Shown here: positions 1 through 11,808 of the stretch, in pieces | Layout of the letters: the number at the start of each line of letters is the position of its first letter | How positions within the stretch are numbered: the stretch's first letter is position 1 | Assembly: GCA_000149265.1 (NCBI GenBank) | Contig: CH002934.1 | Coordinates: 72,782 to 136,781, forward strand | DNA from: Ciona savignyi | Taxonomy: Eukaryota; Chordata; Ascidiacea; Phlebobranchia; Cionidae | Direction: 5' to 3' | DNA length: 64,000 nt | The notes under the pieces: model-generated | Seen by the model: the letters and a program-made list of their open reading frames with translations, nothing else | The model's database searches: none | Told to the model about the DNA's origin: nothing | Program-made: the position numbers and the translations under genes

Positions 1-983
1 TAAGACTTGCGTCATTGAGTTTATCTCTTTGCCTGTAGATAGACAAATAAGAAGGCAAGCCATGATCAGAATGCAGTTGACCGGGACATAACACAATGCA
101 GAGAGATTCGGTCGTTCCTTCAGAATTTTTTTGATTGCAGGATACCTTTCACCACAAATCTGTGATCCGAGATCATCTATGGCATCCTGATCCAGACCCA
201 GCACTTCAAGAACGAACGTTGGTCGACAATCCTTGTGTATCTGATAGAACTGACCTGGTCTAGAAGTCACAAGTTTCACAGCATTGGGCAAAAGAGTACC
301 ATTAAGCAAGTTCTTGATGATGTCTACCGGTTTTGACTTTCCATTCAAAGGACAGTTTTTTGGTGTTTCAGAGAATTTGGCTGCAGCTTCATCCAAACCG
401 TCCATCACAATGACAACATTTGGATTATTATGCAACACATTAATCAACTCTTTGTTTTCCTTGTCGCAATGAAGCCAGTTGCTCAAGCAATTGTCAGTTA
501 GAAATTGAAAAGGTGTTACTTCTTTCTCAAAGTTAACATTTTTTATAGAGATGTAGAACAAATATTCTGTTTCTGGTAGAATCATTTTATCCAGTAGTAT
601 GGATTGGGTGACCATCTTGCTGGTTGTAGTTTTGCCGACGCCGGGCAGACCAATCAACATAGCAGTGTTACCATGTTGTTTGATGTACTTTGCTTTAGCT
701 TCATCAGTTGTAGACTTTGGTGCAGCTTGTCTTGCAGTTTCTTTAGCTTTATCAAACAGTTGGTTGATTGCAATCCTTGATCCATCTGTGGTGGGGATCA
801 ATGGAACGTTACGCTTCATATGTTCCTCCCAGTCATAGTCGGCCCCATAAATAATGTGCTGACGACGGACTTCAGTGATTTGAAGTTTCACTCTCGTGAT
901 TTCACGTTCAAGTTGAATTGGCAAGACGGTTTCCCCGACAATTTCTTTTGCATGGTGAGTCAACTTGCTTTTTAATTCTTCAG
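1..983 (-). CDS. NACHT-domain exon of an NLR-like receptor (partial, runs off left edge)
   Basis: One open frame of about 327 residues read leftwards from a splice acceptor (TTTTTTACAG just right of 983) to the window edge. It opens with a charged helical segment (AEELKSKLTHHAKEIVGE), then a linker with YDWEEHMKR, then a P-loop NTPase: Walker A GLPGVGKTTTSK, Walker B VVIVMDGLDEAA, and a sensor-like LVTSRPG about 70 residues further. Later residues (YVPVNCILIMACLL) fit the helical part after the NACHT core. In this family the NACHT drives nucleotide-dependent oligomerisation of cytosolic sensors, with LRRs following. Those would lie left of position 1. The exon starts with two bases of a split codon, so the upstream exon must end with one base over; the repeat exons at 11.3 and 14.3 kb satisfy this. 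NACHT assignment is secure; the exact gene is unknown. Confidence 0.9.
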
Positions 984-2151
984 CTGTAAAAAATATAAAT
1001 ATGGTAAATATATAGACCTGTCAGATTACTAGTTTAGGCGATTCACTTATGGTAAAAATACAGGGACGTGTAAAGTCATTTGAAGTAAAGTGTGCAAAAC
1101 ACATGAGTGATACCTATGTATGTTAGATATGCTACATTTAATTATTCAATTATATTAAGAATTGCCTGCACTAAAGGGTTTGGTGGGTGGTCGTTCTGTT
1201 GCGGGTAACCGTGATTCGGTTCGTGATCGCGGCATTACTGACCCTGGTACTGAGCGGCGACAGACGTCTCATTCACAATTACATCACAGGAATACACACC
1301 ATCACGCACTCACAGACAGAATGATAACCGAATATTCTGCTTGATTGTTGTGTCTGTTTTTGCGCCCAAGTGTCCTGTTTTAGTTTCGCAGAAGCAACGG
1401 ATGGAATGCTCTGACCTGTGGAGTCGTGAACGTTCTTATTTCTGCAGCAGGACAGTCGATATGGAACGACATGTGTTTGATCCTATTTATTTAATAGTTA
1501 AAAACACATGGAAGAAAGGATGTATGTTGCATCTTGCCTGATCTGCGGGTTTATTTAATCGACGTGTGTGTTTTGGCGACCGCAATCTGTTGTACGTGGA
1601 TAATGAGTTTAGAAAGCTGTCGTGCCTCTAATATTTTACCGCCGTAAATAGTTTTCTGTCTTCTAAACAGTAATTAACAAACGCCGCTACGAATAATCTA
1701 TTGTATACTGGTATCGCAACTTTGTAGTTTGCCCTTAGGCAAGCTTCTTGCATTTATTGGGAACAGTATATAAAACCCAACATTTCCATTTCATTATATA
1801 ACTTACCTAACAAACTTAACTAACGTACCGATATGCTGCTCGCCACATAAGCAATAAATAAATCTATCTGTTATCTATAAATCAAATCTAAGTCTGAACT
1901 ATAGATTCGTTTCCGAAGTCAAAGGTCAGTTTTGTTCAACAGCTACGTGGCTACTAATACAGTAGGCGTCCTCTAGGTAGCAAAGAATAAGTCTACCTAG
2001 TGCGTGGTTAGGCTCAAACCCAAGGCTAGTAATCAAACCTCTCAGCATAACTCTAACTGAACCTAATAACAAAAGAAAAAGCCGAGCTCCTATAGGTTCC
2101 AATAATCCGAAAAGAATGCAATTTTCTACAAAACCCTGTGGTATACATGCT
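984..2151. other. Non-coding stretch upstream of the NACHT exon
   Basis: No exon could be supported. A patch at about 1165-1300 is clearly more GC-rich than its surroundings and contains short open frames on both strands, none of which resembles a known family. TATATAAAA occurs near 1767 without an evident gene behind it. Confidence 0.4.
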
Positions 2152-2561
2152 TGTGGGAATCCCACACGTTTATAATTGTATTATTATATATTTTAACAAT
2201 TAAGTCGCCATGCCATGTGTCCATATTTAATTTCCTGTTTTCGACAAATCAGTCGAGGAATTATTTCCCGCTAGTTTTCTGATTAACGCTGTCCACGCCT
2301 CGTGTATAGAAACATGTGTTTCCTGTTATGTGTCTTATATAAACCGTATAAGATTTCATAATATCAGAGAGCATTTTGGTTAGTCCTTCCTTGGGACTAG
2401 CTGCTCTCTCAAATCTTTACCTGTATACCTACTTAATCTATGCTCTGTGTACAGCGCTCTTCCTTGCTGCACCTTGCGTAAATATCCAATAAAATGCTTC
2501 ACCTATGCTACCTTGTGTCTTAACCTGCTCAAAACCCGTCTAAAAGCAGAGAGCTGCTACA
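2152..2561 (+). mobile_element. Solo LTR of an LTR retrotransposon
   Basis: Starts TGTGGGAATCCCACACG and ends GAGAGCTGCTACA, giving the TG...CA boundary of an LTR. The bases TGCT directly before and after are a 4-bp target-site duplication. A TATA-like TTATATAAACC at about 2335 and AATAAA at about 2488 give the expected promoter and polyadenylation order, so the LTR reads rightwards. No internal coding region is attached. Related copies lie at about 9050, 11809, 15091 and 21214. Confidence 0.8.
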
Positions 2562-2988
2562 TGCTTTATGTACAAAAAAACTATAGAATTTTTCTAACTA
2601 TAGAATTTTGAGTTTCTGCTTGTCAGTCTGTCTTGCTTAAATCGTCCTTTGTTTTGGATTTATATAAACTGTATACATATAACACTAACACTAATAGTCT
2701 ATACTGGATTTATGGGTTCAATTGCATAAAAGTTATGCGAATTTAGTCCATTTTAAATATTAAATGGCAACACTAAAACCGGAAAAGAAGAAACTGAGGA
2801 AAATGACTCCAAAACAAATTAGTTAATTCTAAGCAAAAATATGAAAAACATGATTTCTATCGGTCTTATTAGGGAGGTAAAGGCTGTATGACATCAAGCA
2901 ATTTCTAGGAGAGAGTTGTTAATGCGGAACGACAAATCCTTTTTTCTTTTTTTAGAGGTTGATTCTTCTTTTTTCAAAAATATACAGC

Positions 2989-3071
2989 GCCGGTTAGCTC
3001 ATATGGTACCACTATCAGTAGCACGTCAAACTGTCAGGCGAAATGTAATGGGTTCGAAACCAAATGCTGGC
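2989..3071 (+). repeat. tRNA-like SINE head or tRNA pseudogene
   Basis: An 83-base segment with a pol III A box (TAGCTCATATGGTA), a B box (GGGTTCGAAACC) and ends that can pair like an acceptor stem (GCCGG with CTGGC). The anticodon arm cannot be folded convincingly, so this is more likely a tRNA-derived SINE or pseudogene than a working tRNA. Confidence 0.5.
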
Positions 3072-3171
3072 TATTCGGTTGTGTGGGCGCACTAAGTTGA
3101 CATTGATTGAAAACAAGTGGAGAAATGGGACAACACTAAAAGGCGGGAACCTGCTCACACTATTCGTAGGA

Positions 3172-3292
3172 AAACTAACGCTAACCCCAACCCTGACGCT
3201 AATCTCAACTCTAACACTCAACTCTAAACCCCAACCCTAATGCTAATCTCAACTCTAACCCCAACCCTAACGCTAATCTCTTCTTAACCACT
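3172..3292. repeat. Degenerate telomere-like tandem repeat
   Basis: Repeated blocks of CCCCAACCCTAACGCTAATC and CTCAACTCTAAC. The AACCCTAA core resembles the animal telomere repeat (TTAGGG) read on the opposite strand, but the array is short and decayed. Confidence 0.6.
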
Positions 3293-3311
3293 AATCCTGC
3301 AGGGATTCGCC

Positions 3312-3690
3312 ATGTTTTCACCACAATTCAAACATCTGCGATAAGGTGACGTCATCCACTTGAAAACAGCAGAATCATCCTGGATACGCCTCATTGTATG
3401 ACGTAATGGAAGAATGTGCGGCTGGACAACTGATTATGCCGTATTTGTCACGAGTTACCTCAGGCCTGGTCGTGTGTGATGAAATGAGACGGGCGTGATA
3501 TAGTGCTTGAACTTACTGCACATAAGTGGGAGAAAAAACGAGGCAAGAGACAGCAGAAAGAGGATGAACGCGTGAGCTCTGCCGCAAAAATAGTAGAAGA
3601 TTGCGGCCGGGTGCGGCGGAAGGGCCTGGCCTTGACGGATTCGTCGCACAGTCGACACAGAAAGAACAATAGGAACAAGCGACGATCTGT
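3312..3690. repeat. Dispersed repeat, copy 1 (partner at about 4858-5215)
   Basis: Shares with the second copy the runs AAACATCTGCGATAAGGTGA, GACGTAAT.GAAGAATGTGCGG, CGTCACGAGTTACCT and TTCGTCGCACAGTCGACAC, in the same order and orientation. It encodes nothing recognisable; both are probably copies of a non-autonomous element. Confidence 0.6.
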
Positions 3691-4081
3691 CCCATTTTCA
3701 TGCCGCTACAAAAGATGAAAAATTGACGGACCGGCTTTCTGAAATTAGTGATCAGTCTGTAATCTCCGAAAAAAATGATGAAATAAGTTAAATCTTCAGA
3801 GTTATTTGCTTATGCATTGCACGACAGCCTTTGTGTATTTTCGAGGCCATTTATTCGTCGATACCGAATATTTCAAAACTGGAAAGCATTACCTACTTTA
3901 AACTTTAAAGGACGTTGAACAAATATATAGCATGAATTGGGAAGACAAAGATGTCATTTAAATCAACATATTTTAAACGAAAAAACCCAAAATTTTAAAC
4001 ACATCACTAATTATAAAACATAATAACTACCACAATTGATCATTTAAAAACAACCTTATTCGATGGAAAACTGCTAAAAAT

Positions 4082-4840
4082 ATGGGCGTCACAAAACAAA
4101 AACCCTGTTGTTTCTGTTCTGTTTACATGGCTGGTGATGACCCCACGGAACCACCACCACACAAGATGCGAGAGCTCGTCACCCATTGTAAACAATCAAA
4201 CCTTCGTCTGCTCATCAGGACAGATGCAAACGCTCATCATCATAAATTATTCCGAACATGCCCTTATGAAGTACAGTGGAACCCCGCTTACCTGACCACT
4301 ATGGGACCGTCATTAAGCGGTCGCGTTAGCGCATTTTGCATCATATGTAGCCAAAACGTCTGCCTTTTTACTAGTTTTTTTACCAAATGCCATTATTTTT
4401 ATCAGATACTGCAGAATAAATTTAAACAACTGTTAGTTCTGACGTATATCTTATAACATAATCTTTTTAGTTGAGTTAATTTTAAAGTTTTGGACCAAAA
4501 TATGGTGATCCTGGTAAAGAGGTGGTCATATTATTGAGGTGGTCGCCAAGCAGGGTTCCGCTGTATTTAATGGGCACACAGCTGTCAGTATGCAACATTG
4601 TCAATTCTCCGACCTTTGTAGCTAGACACAAAGCCGAGATTCTTGATTGCACCCTGTGCTTTGCCCACCTGCTTTCAAAGGTGAAAACTAAAAAGTCAAT
4701 AAAGAGAAGACCCCTTTTTCCGATCACCAGTTCATAAGTTTGAGGTGAACAACCTATGTAAGAGACTACCTGGCCCATTTTGCGTTACAGAAATGTTAAC
4801 AAAACTGACTGGATGAATTACTCGCCAGAACGTACAGTGT
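4082..4840 (+). pseudogene. Endonuclease domain of a decayed Jockey-like non-LTR retrotransposon
   Basis: The frame from 4082 reads YMAGDDPTEPPPHKMRELV and then LRLLIRTDANAHH, matching the APE-type endonuclease of Jockey-clade ORF2 (Y.PGDD.EPPP..R.LV and GCDANAHH). After an inserted MITE (4274-4563) the domain resumes from about 4570 with LSVCNIVNSPTFVARHKAEI and LDCTLC, matching the GN.PTFV.R...LD.TL block, then degrades through stops to RNVNKTDW. It shows the ORF2 order and orientation expected with the RT remnant at 5640-7200. Not functional. Confidence 0.8.
4274..4563. mobile_element. pogo/Tigger-like MITE inserted in the retrotransposon endonuclease
   Basis: Inverted ends CAGTGGAACCCCGCTTACCT at the left and, read inwards from the right, CAGCGGAACCCTGCTTGGCG, each continuing into GACCAC. 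TA dinucleotides flank both ends (4272-4273 and 4564-4565), the target duplication of the Tc1/mariner/pogo superfamily. Too short (290 bp) to encode a transposase. Confidence 0.8.
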
Positions 4841-4857
4841 AGAGATCTTCGGCATGT

Positions 4858-5215
4858 ATTCACCACAATTATTCAAACATCTGCGATAAGGTGACGTCGT
4901 TCTGCTTTAAAACCGCAAGTTATGCTAGGCTGTCTCAAGGAATGACGTAATAGAAGAATGTGCGGTTAGTCAGCTGATTGTGACGTATTCGTCACGAGTT
5001 ACCTTGTGCCAATTTGCAACGAAGTAAGACGGGCGTGGTCGAGTGCTTGGACTGACTTGGACATGAGTGGGCCTTTTAAACCAGGCTTTTGCACTAACTT
5101 TGGGGAGAATGAAGTAAGTCGCTGAGGAAAAGCAGCAACATGCTTCGGCCTGGTCTTCGGGGCTTCGTCGCACAGTCGACACAGAAAGAACAGGACTAAA
5201 GGCGCATCTCCCAGT
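4858..5215. repeat. Dispersed repeat, copy 2
   Basis: Partner of the repeat at 3312-3690, in the same orientation. It lies between the endonuclease and RT parts of the decayed non-LTR element, so it probably inserted there. Confidence 0.6.
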
Positions 5216-5460
5216 TTGAACAAGAACCGGTTAAAAAACGAACTGTATATTTACCGCATCGCGCAGTTATTACGACGCGATTCGGTCGCAGCGAAGCGGT
5301 AACGAGTAAAGTGCTTTGATTTACTTGTGTGTTCTATTGAAAACGTAAAAACTAAACTTTCCAATCAGCGTAGACTCGATCTTGAAATCGGATTGGGAGT
5401 CAGCACAATCGAGCCACACGCGAGCAGCACCGAGTAATTATATCCTCCTAAAAACGCGAC
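5216..5460. other. Unassigned sequence between retroelement pieces
   Basis: Relatively rich in CG dinucleotides (CGCGCAGTTATTACGACGCG) with no coding signal or visible terminal repeats. It may be another insertion in the non-LTR element or a diverged part of it. Confidence 0.3.
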
Positions 5461-7200
5461 GGTAAAAATACAGAGGCTCAACCCTCCCAGGAAAAGAGTC
5501 AAGCAACCATCCAAAAACTGCTGCGAATGTTAACCTGCTTGCAAATATGAGAATTACTGTCACCTGATTAAAAGAACATCAAATGACACTCATTTCTAAT
5601 GGTATGTCCCCACCAAAAACCTCTTAAGGTTTAGACTCCTGCCGAGTGTGAAGAAGCATTGGTGTGGATTTTTACGGAAATCAAATAGCGATTTCAGCTT
5701 TCCATCTGAAACCTTACACGTTCTACTGGATGCACACTTCTCAGAGTACGTTAATAACTAAGGATCACCAACTTCCTACATTGAACAATAATCCTTGTTA
5801 GCAACATCATCAAAGCTTATAACTTAAGCCTTTATAAAGCCCAGGTCCTGGTAAAATATATCCAATACGACACTTTCTGCCTGCTTTTTTGTTCAGATCT
5901 TTGAAGTGTCACTCTTCTGGTGTTTTATCCCATAAAGATGGCTGGTCGCGAGAGTGGTTTTCCCACCCAATCCAGGGAAGGAAGACTACTTACTGGCAAA
6001 AGCCTATCGACTCCCGAGTCTCATGTCATAAGAGACTCTTGCAGAAGGCACCCATTGGATAATCCCCCTACACCCCAGCCAATATGCATTTAGAGCGCGA
6101 TTTTCTACCAAATATGACAATAGGGTTATCAAACTGAAGAAGGCGGTCCTTCATAATCCCATGCTCTCGGTGTTGCCTGGATATTGAGGGAGCCTTCTGC
6201 CACTTTTGATTGCTTGATTTGTTTTGTTTAACGCGAGTTGGTGGTCTTAGATCGAAACCTACGTGCAATGTGGAAATTAATCCACTTATAGTGGTATCCG
6301 TACTAGGTGGATGCTGGCAGACACTCTCCACGAGTATCTCCAGAACATGCAAGCCACCTTTTCGGAGTGTTTTAATTCCAGTATCCTAAAGTAACCGGAC
6401 AGCTTTACACACTTCCTCCAGCGGATGAGGCTGGAAACTGTGCTGGCTAACCGCACCACTACAGAGTAATACAATTTTCCAAGACGCAGACTGTTGTCAT
6501 TCGAATATTCAAATTAGTAAATGAAAATAATTCTAGCAGCACAGAAAAGTTAATGAAGGCTCCTTTCATACTTTAATCGAATAGAATCCATGATAGTTCC
6601 TCTGTGAAAATATCATTTCAATAAAAGAGTCATCCGGTAGATAAGCCATATGCTAAAACACCGAACAGCCACAGCAGAACTGCATGGCTATACCGAGAGG
6701 AAACAGGTCGAAAAAAGTTGCCCACAACGGAATATCCTAATCCCCCTTGCTATGGGAACCTCCAGGTAGACACTTTACTACGCCAATTCACTAGTCAAGA
6801 GGCCGCATGCCACTGAAAGGGGTCTGGTTACTTAGTGTGCCACAAGAAAAGTCTTATTGACATCTGCAAACCAAGCAATGGAAGATATCCATCTTCTTTT
6901 ATTGGATTAAAGTTTCCGCACTCTCCATTGCAGCTTTCTGCATAAACAGTAGTAAACAGTTCTTTAGATCATCACTGGTCATGCAAATTTGGCTAAGCAC
7001 CAATCCATCCTAATGCGCATGTCATGTGCAACCTGTCCCTTCTGCCAAGAAGAAGCTTTACACCCTGTTGGCCACTGTTAGGACCAGATGGAGAAATTTT
7101 GGAGTTTTTAAATCTGATGATCTTGCATCTATCCCGGTCAAGCATTTAGTCAGCTTCCTTCAGGACACGGGCCGACTTGACCGCTATATCTCGGATCCAT
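5460..7200 (+). pseudogene. Reverse transcriptase and RNase H tail of the decayed Jockey-like element
   Basis: Frame-broken RT remains: FPSETLHVLLDAHFSE near 5690 (the ETL.LLL.THFP block before RT), then RHPLDNPPTPQP near 6040 (PLHPNQHAY block), and ALGVAWILREPSATFDCLI near 6165 (ALGVFLDIEGAFDN block, with the catalytic aspartate region destroyed). Near 7035 CPFCQEEALHPVGHC and near 7130 LASIPVKHLVSFLQDTGRL match the C-terminal tail of Jockey-type ORF2. Many stops and shifts show an old dead copy. Confidence 0.7.
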
Positions 7201-8067
7201 GATAGCTCGGGGCGCTGGAGTAATGAGCCTTCTCTAGGCTAAATTTCTGGTCCCGGAGTTACCGTGAACCCACCCATACTTAATTAATGTAACATTTTAG
7301 AGTTGTTGATTGTCTTATATGAACATGGCAACCCTACTCACAAACATGGATATCAAGTTGGGATAGTTTACTCGGGAACTCATTAGTTTGTGCAGTAACA
7401 TAGAATAACATAGCAGTAACATAGAACTTTGTATAAGATATTCCATGTTTGATTAGGTAACACTGGATATATAGGGTACAGTCTCTCTTTTAATGGATTT
7501 ACATGTGAGTGTGCTCATTTTATTATTGGGTATTTCATAGGCTTAACTAAGTTGGATTTTTATAGTTCTTAATAGGAATGTCTTATTTAATTAAAACACA
7601 AAGCGTTTTATACTTCTTTAATAATAATATAATTTTTAATTATAGTTTTTAATGATAATTTTATATATTTTTTTATTATTTTTCCACCAAGTTTTTTTGC
7701 AAGTTATGTAATGGGAGATAACAAATATTTTGAGATTTTTACACATACTTGTGCATTAAGCACAAAAAGCCGAAACAATATAGAATAGGATATTTATGTT
7801 TATCTCCGTGAATGACACACGGGACCAGTTTCGTAGCTATAACCTTTCGGCTAAAAGGCGCCGCACTAAACAACCAGACTACCCGGTCGGATGAATTTTA
7901 CTATAGTGATAACGCTAATAAAGCTAAAACCTGGCCCCATTTTTACATTTTTAATAAAGCGAAAATTCCCCATTAAGTTTTTTAAACATAAAGAGTGAGT
8001 GAGGCGAGCTTTTGGCATTTCGGTTAGAATTTAAGAAAATTTCAACCTGATTGGATATTAAATACTT
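7201..8067. other. AT-rich non-coding stretch with dispersed-repeat fragments
   Basis: A fragment at about 7235-7290 (TTTCTGGTCCCGGAGTTACC) recurs at 46563-46620, and about 7780-7900 (ATATTTATGTTTATCTCCGTG) recurs at 43715 and 48730. The rest is very AT-rich without features. Confidence 0.5.
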
Positions 8068-8167
8068 NNNNNNNNNNNNNNNNNNNNNNNNNNNNNNNNN
8101 NNNNNNNNNNNNNNNNNNNNNNNNNNNNNNNNNNNNNNNNNNNNNNNNNNNNNNNNNNNNNNNNNNN
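8068..8167. other. Assembly gap (100 N)
   Basis: A run of exactly 100 N, a conventional placeholder; the true length is unknown. Confidence 0.99.
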
Positions 8168-9049
8168 TGCTCTTTCATATTTGCAGTGGAATTATATTTA
8201 CTTTACAATTTATTGCCTGCCCTAATAGGAAACTTTATAAAAAGTTCATTAAGAAGTTAGTAAGAACCATAGAAATTGACCTGAAATTCTTGTTTTAGTC
8301 CATGAGAAACCTTAAAGAAGAAAGAGGTTTTCCCATGCATCTTGACTGGGGGTTTGTGTTGTCATATATTCGGATATTTATTGGCAGTGAATCGAACATG
8401 AGAATTCTCATTTTTCCATTTTCCATGTATTTATTATTTATTTATATTCTAAACAATCTTTTTAATGCTTGTCAGTCTGTCTTGCTTATATCTTCCTTTG
8501 TCTTCTATTGGATTTCATATACATAATACTAATAGTTACTTACTTCCAACTTAATTTATGAAAATTGCGTCTAAATGTTTAGTGTTGTGCAATTAGTGGG
8601 GCTACACTAAAAACGGAATAGGAGAACCTCCGGAAAATAAACCTGTTGGGATCCTACACATATTTGTGGTGAATCGATGCTTTTGGGAATTAATATAATT
8701 GTTTGTGTAGAAAACGTATGGTGGACATATTTTTTGCGGCGTATTTACGACGAGTACACCGCCTTTAGTATTTAAAACACCAGTAATTATCGCAATTAAA
8801 ATAGGCGTCGAAAGTCTTCCCTCTTAGCTATATATTGTTGTGATTTTGACGTACAAAATTCTAAGTAATAGAATGCAGCTTACAGAATAAAATATTACCG
8901 TGCGTCTATTGTCTGAATTATATGCTGCGAGTTACCAAAGTCAGAAATCAGACAAGCACCGACTTTACAATCTCGAAGGACAGCCTATAAAGTGCCCTTT
9001 TGGTTTAGCGACGAGCGGCCAAATGCACTTGGCCCTATAAAACAAAAGA
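8168..9049. other. No gene seen
   Basis: AT-rich sequence. About 8465-8600 shares phrases with about 2615-2720 (GCTTGTCAGTCTGTCTTGCTTA), which lies just after the solo LTR, so both are probably remnants of one repeat family. Confidence 0.4.
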
Positions 9050-9445
9050 AGGGGTGCTTTATATTTATAATTGTCTCGCTGTGCATTTTTTACTATTTAT
9101 TCGTTATGCCATGTGTATTTTGTGCATGGGAAGTTGCCTAGTTTCATGTTTTGGCAGCTCAGTTGATAAATTGTTTCCCTCGAGTTCTGTTTAACGCCTT
9201 TCAAGCTTCGTGTACAAACATGTCTTTCCTGTTATGAGTCTTAAATAAACTGTGTATAATTCCATAACATCAGAGAGGTTGGTCGCTTTTGGTCTGACCT
9301 CTCTCCAGCTTACCTAAGCTATGCCACTGTGTATAGCGCTTTGACTGGCTGCATGCTGCAAGATAACCCAATAAATTACCTTACCTCTGTTTACACCCCT
9401 TGTTTTACCTTCTTAAACCCCGTCTAAAGTTAAAGCGCTGCTACA
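9050..9445 (+). mobile_element. Diverged solo LTR, same family as 2152-2561
   Basis: Shares in order ATGCCATGTGTAT, CAAACATGTCTTTCCTGTTATG, CATAACATCAGAGAG, CTGTGTATAGCGCT, CCAATAAA and the end CCGTCTAAAG...GCTGCTACA. The left end is eroded and no target duplication is visible. Confidence 0.65.
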
Positions 9446-9908
9446 AACCCTAAAATGAGAGAGAGAGAAGATTTTAGTAATTTAAAAAAAAGAAAAAGGG
9501 GAAATAAAAAGGAAAATGGAGATTTTAGTGATATTGTGGACGACTTCCCATTCTTGTGATGTAACACAACAAAGTTGTGAAACCAGGAATGATTGTTAAA
9601 TGCCCCGTAATGACAAAACGAAATTTACGATATTAGCTAAAAACTAGAGAGTGTCAACCACGTGTTTAACCACTACTATTTGTAAAACACATGTTCTATT
9701 TCATATATTTATTCATGCTACAGAGACCCTAACCACAAATTATATTTTATACACCGAGCATGTAGTTTGTTTCTGCAAGCATAAACGCATGGGTACCATA
9801 GTTGATGTCAGTGCGATATGGCATGCCACATATTTTAGGAACTCATCTTTGTTTTCAAGAAAATAACACTAAGTAAATGTTTTCTTTTTTTTTAATTGGC
9901 ACATAACC

Positions 9909-10235
9909 TATAAATTATGGGTCCCATTAGGAAAAATGGGAAACATATTGTTTTGGTCCATTTTTTATTTTCAGGAAAAAATGGAACACATATTGTTTTT
10001 GTCCGTTTTTGTATTTTTTTATCCGCAATAGGTTATGGTAAAAATCATACAAGTATGAGTGTCTAATGGTCTTTACATTTCACCGAATCTGATCAAAATT
10101 AGAGCAGCCGTTCAAGCGCGATTCCCCCATTACGAAGCGCCATGCCATGCCTGTCAAGCGTTTGGCGAAAAAAATAAAATAAAAAACGGACAACAACGAT
10201 GTCCCATTTTTCCTAATGGGACCGACCCATAATTT
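9909..10235. mobile_element. Foldback MITE with long inverted ends
   Basis: The left arm TATAAATTATGGGTC then CCATTAGGAAAAATGGGA is repeated inverted at the right end (TCCCATTTTTCCTAATGG ... GACCCATAATTTATA), and GTCCGTTTTTTATTTT pairs with AAAATAAAAAACGGAC. The centre (GTGTCTAATGGTCTTTACAT ... TCAAGCGCG ... GCCATGCCTGTCAAG) is the same sequence, inverted, as the tandem unit at 17181-18260. No coding capacity. Confidence 0.75.
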
Positions 10236-11312
10236 ATAAAAATATGTTTATGTGTATTGATTGATATGCAGTGTAAAATTGAAAGTATTTAACGTTAGGA
10301 AATTCCCGAAAAAAATAAGAATTTTAAGCAGGATATCCATTATGTATTTTGACGCCGTTTATTCTTTAACAGCCAATATTTCGTGAAAGAAAAGCATTTA
10401 TTACTTTAAATTAAAAAAATTATAACACTAGCAGGGAAACTTAACATATCAATAACACTCCTCCCCCTTAAACCAGTAATCAGTATGCTATAACGCTTCG
10501 CACTAACATTAAGTTATTCACTTTAATATACCGTGGGAGTTAAGTAACAATCGATCGTTTCTGCTTGTAGAAACATATAGCGTACACTTTCAAGTATACG
10601 TTGTTGACTATCTCTTGTAGTGTATATATGATTGCATCTGCTTAATTTAAAAATGGGGATTTCAAAGGGTTAACTGGATTATTTTAATTCTAGTTCTGTT
10701 TTTCTAAAATTTGCAGATAAAATCTTGCAAATTAGCCTAATTATACATTTTTCCCGATAGCGGGAATGACCGTCCTTTTTTCTAAGCACAATGGAAGAGG
10801 CAAGTTTGTCGACTTTAGTGGGATTTTCCCCACTGGTGGGGTTGAAGGCTTTCGAGAATTAATATAATTTGAATCCATCTGTTTAGAGTTATATACAATA
10901 CTAGAACTAATTTTAAGTAAGATTAGTTTTAATTTAGCAAAACATTAACACTTACATTATATCCACAGAATTTTAATGATGTATTATATATAACCATATT
11001 TGTTAAATGAGGAGAAAATACCAGGTCTTTCCTGCGTGTTGAAAGGTCGATGGAGATTTTACTTTTATTTAACAAGCCTAATTACCTAAATACACGTTGT
11101 ATATTTGACACGCTATGTATAGTTTGTGGCAGATACTAATCGGTTCGCCAGTTACCAATGGAATCTTGATCTATTTTCAAAAGAAATATATAACAAAAAA
11201 TGCATCTTTAAAAATTAGACGAAACACCAAATTTGTGGGGGTAAACTGGATTATTTTAACTCTTTATTTAAATTCTTAGTAAAGATATTTACGATCTTAA
11301 ATCAACACTTAC

Positions 11313-11582
11313 CAAGTGAGTTAACATCAACGGGGGGAGGTTCAGAATATTGGTTGATGGTAAGGTCTCCGTGTTGATGCTCAATGTTTGTTCGTACGAA
11401 CTTCTGTTGTGTAAGATTGTATTGTGATAGCTGTCCAACATTCGGTTGCACGAGTTGCTGTCCAACATTCGGTTGTCCGTGCTGCTGTCCAACATTCGGT
11501 TGTACGTGCTGCTGTCCAACATTCGGTTGTGCGTGCTGCTCTTCTACATTAGTAGAAGGTTGAATGTTGAAGGTCGATTGCT
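11313..11582 (-). pseudogene. Repeat-bearing exon, copy A (short array, frameshifted)
   Basis: Counterpart of the exon at 14296-14863 with the same acceptor (TTTCACAG) and donor (GTAAGTG). Only four PNVGQ units are present. Near 11560 one base is missing relative to the other copy (AGTAGAAGGTTG against AGTAGAAGGATTG), which breaks the frame joining the conserved start to the repeats. The exon is 270 bp where 271 would keep phase. Either a dead duplicate, an allele or a base error. Confidence 0.6.
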
Positions 11583-11808
11583 CTGTGAAAGACTGTGGTT
11601 ACAGATACTGGTCGTTCAAGCAAATTGTTTGTTAGATTAAACAGCATTTTAAAAAGTGTTTTAGTTTTATATTAGGGCTTTACACATCTTTTCATACCCA
11701 TTATCTGTACGTTGGGTGCACATCTTCACGTAAACCTTATTTTTAATATTTAAACTGCTTACTAAATAAATCTCCATAATAAAATAGGAGTGAGTCATTT
11801 GGCTGTCT

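Noticed and set aside
2989-3071. A functional tRNA gene
   Set aside because: A and B boxes are present but no proper anticodon and variable arms could be folded; it fits a SINE head or pseudogene better.
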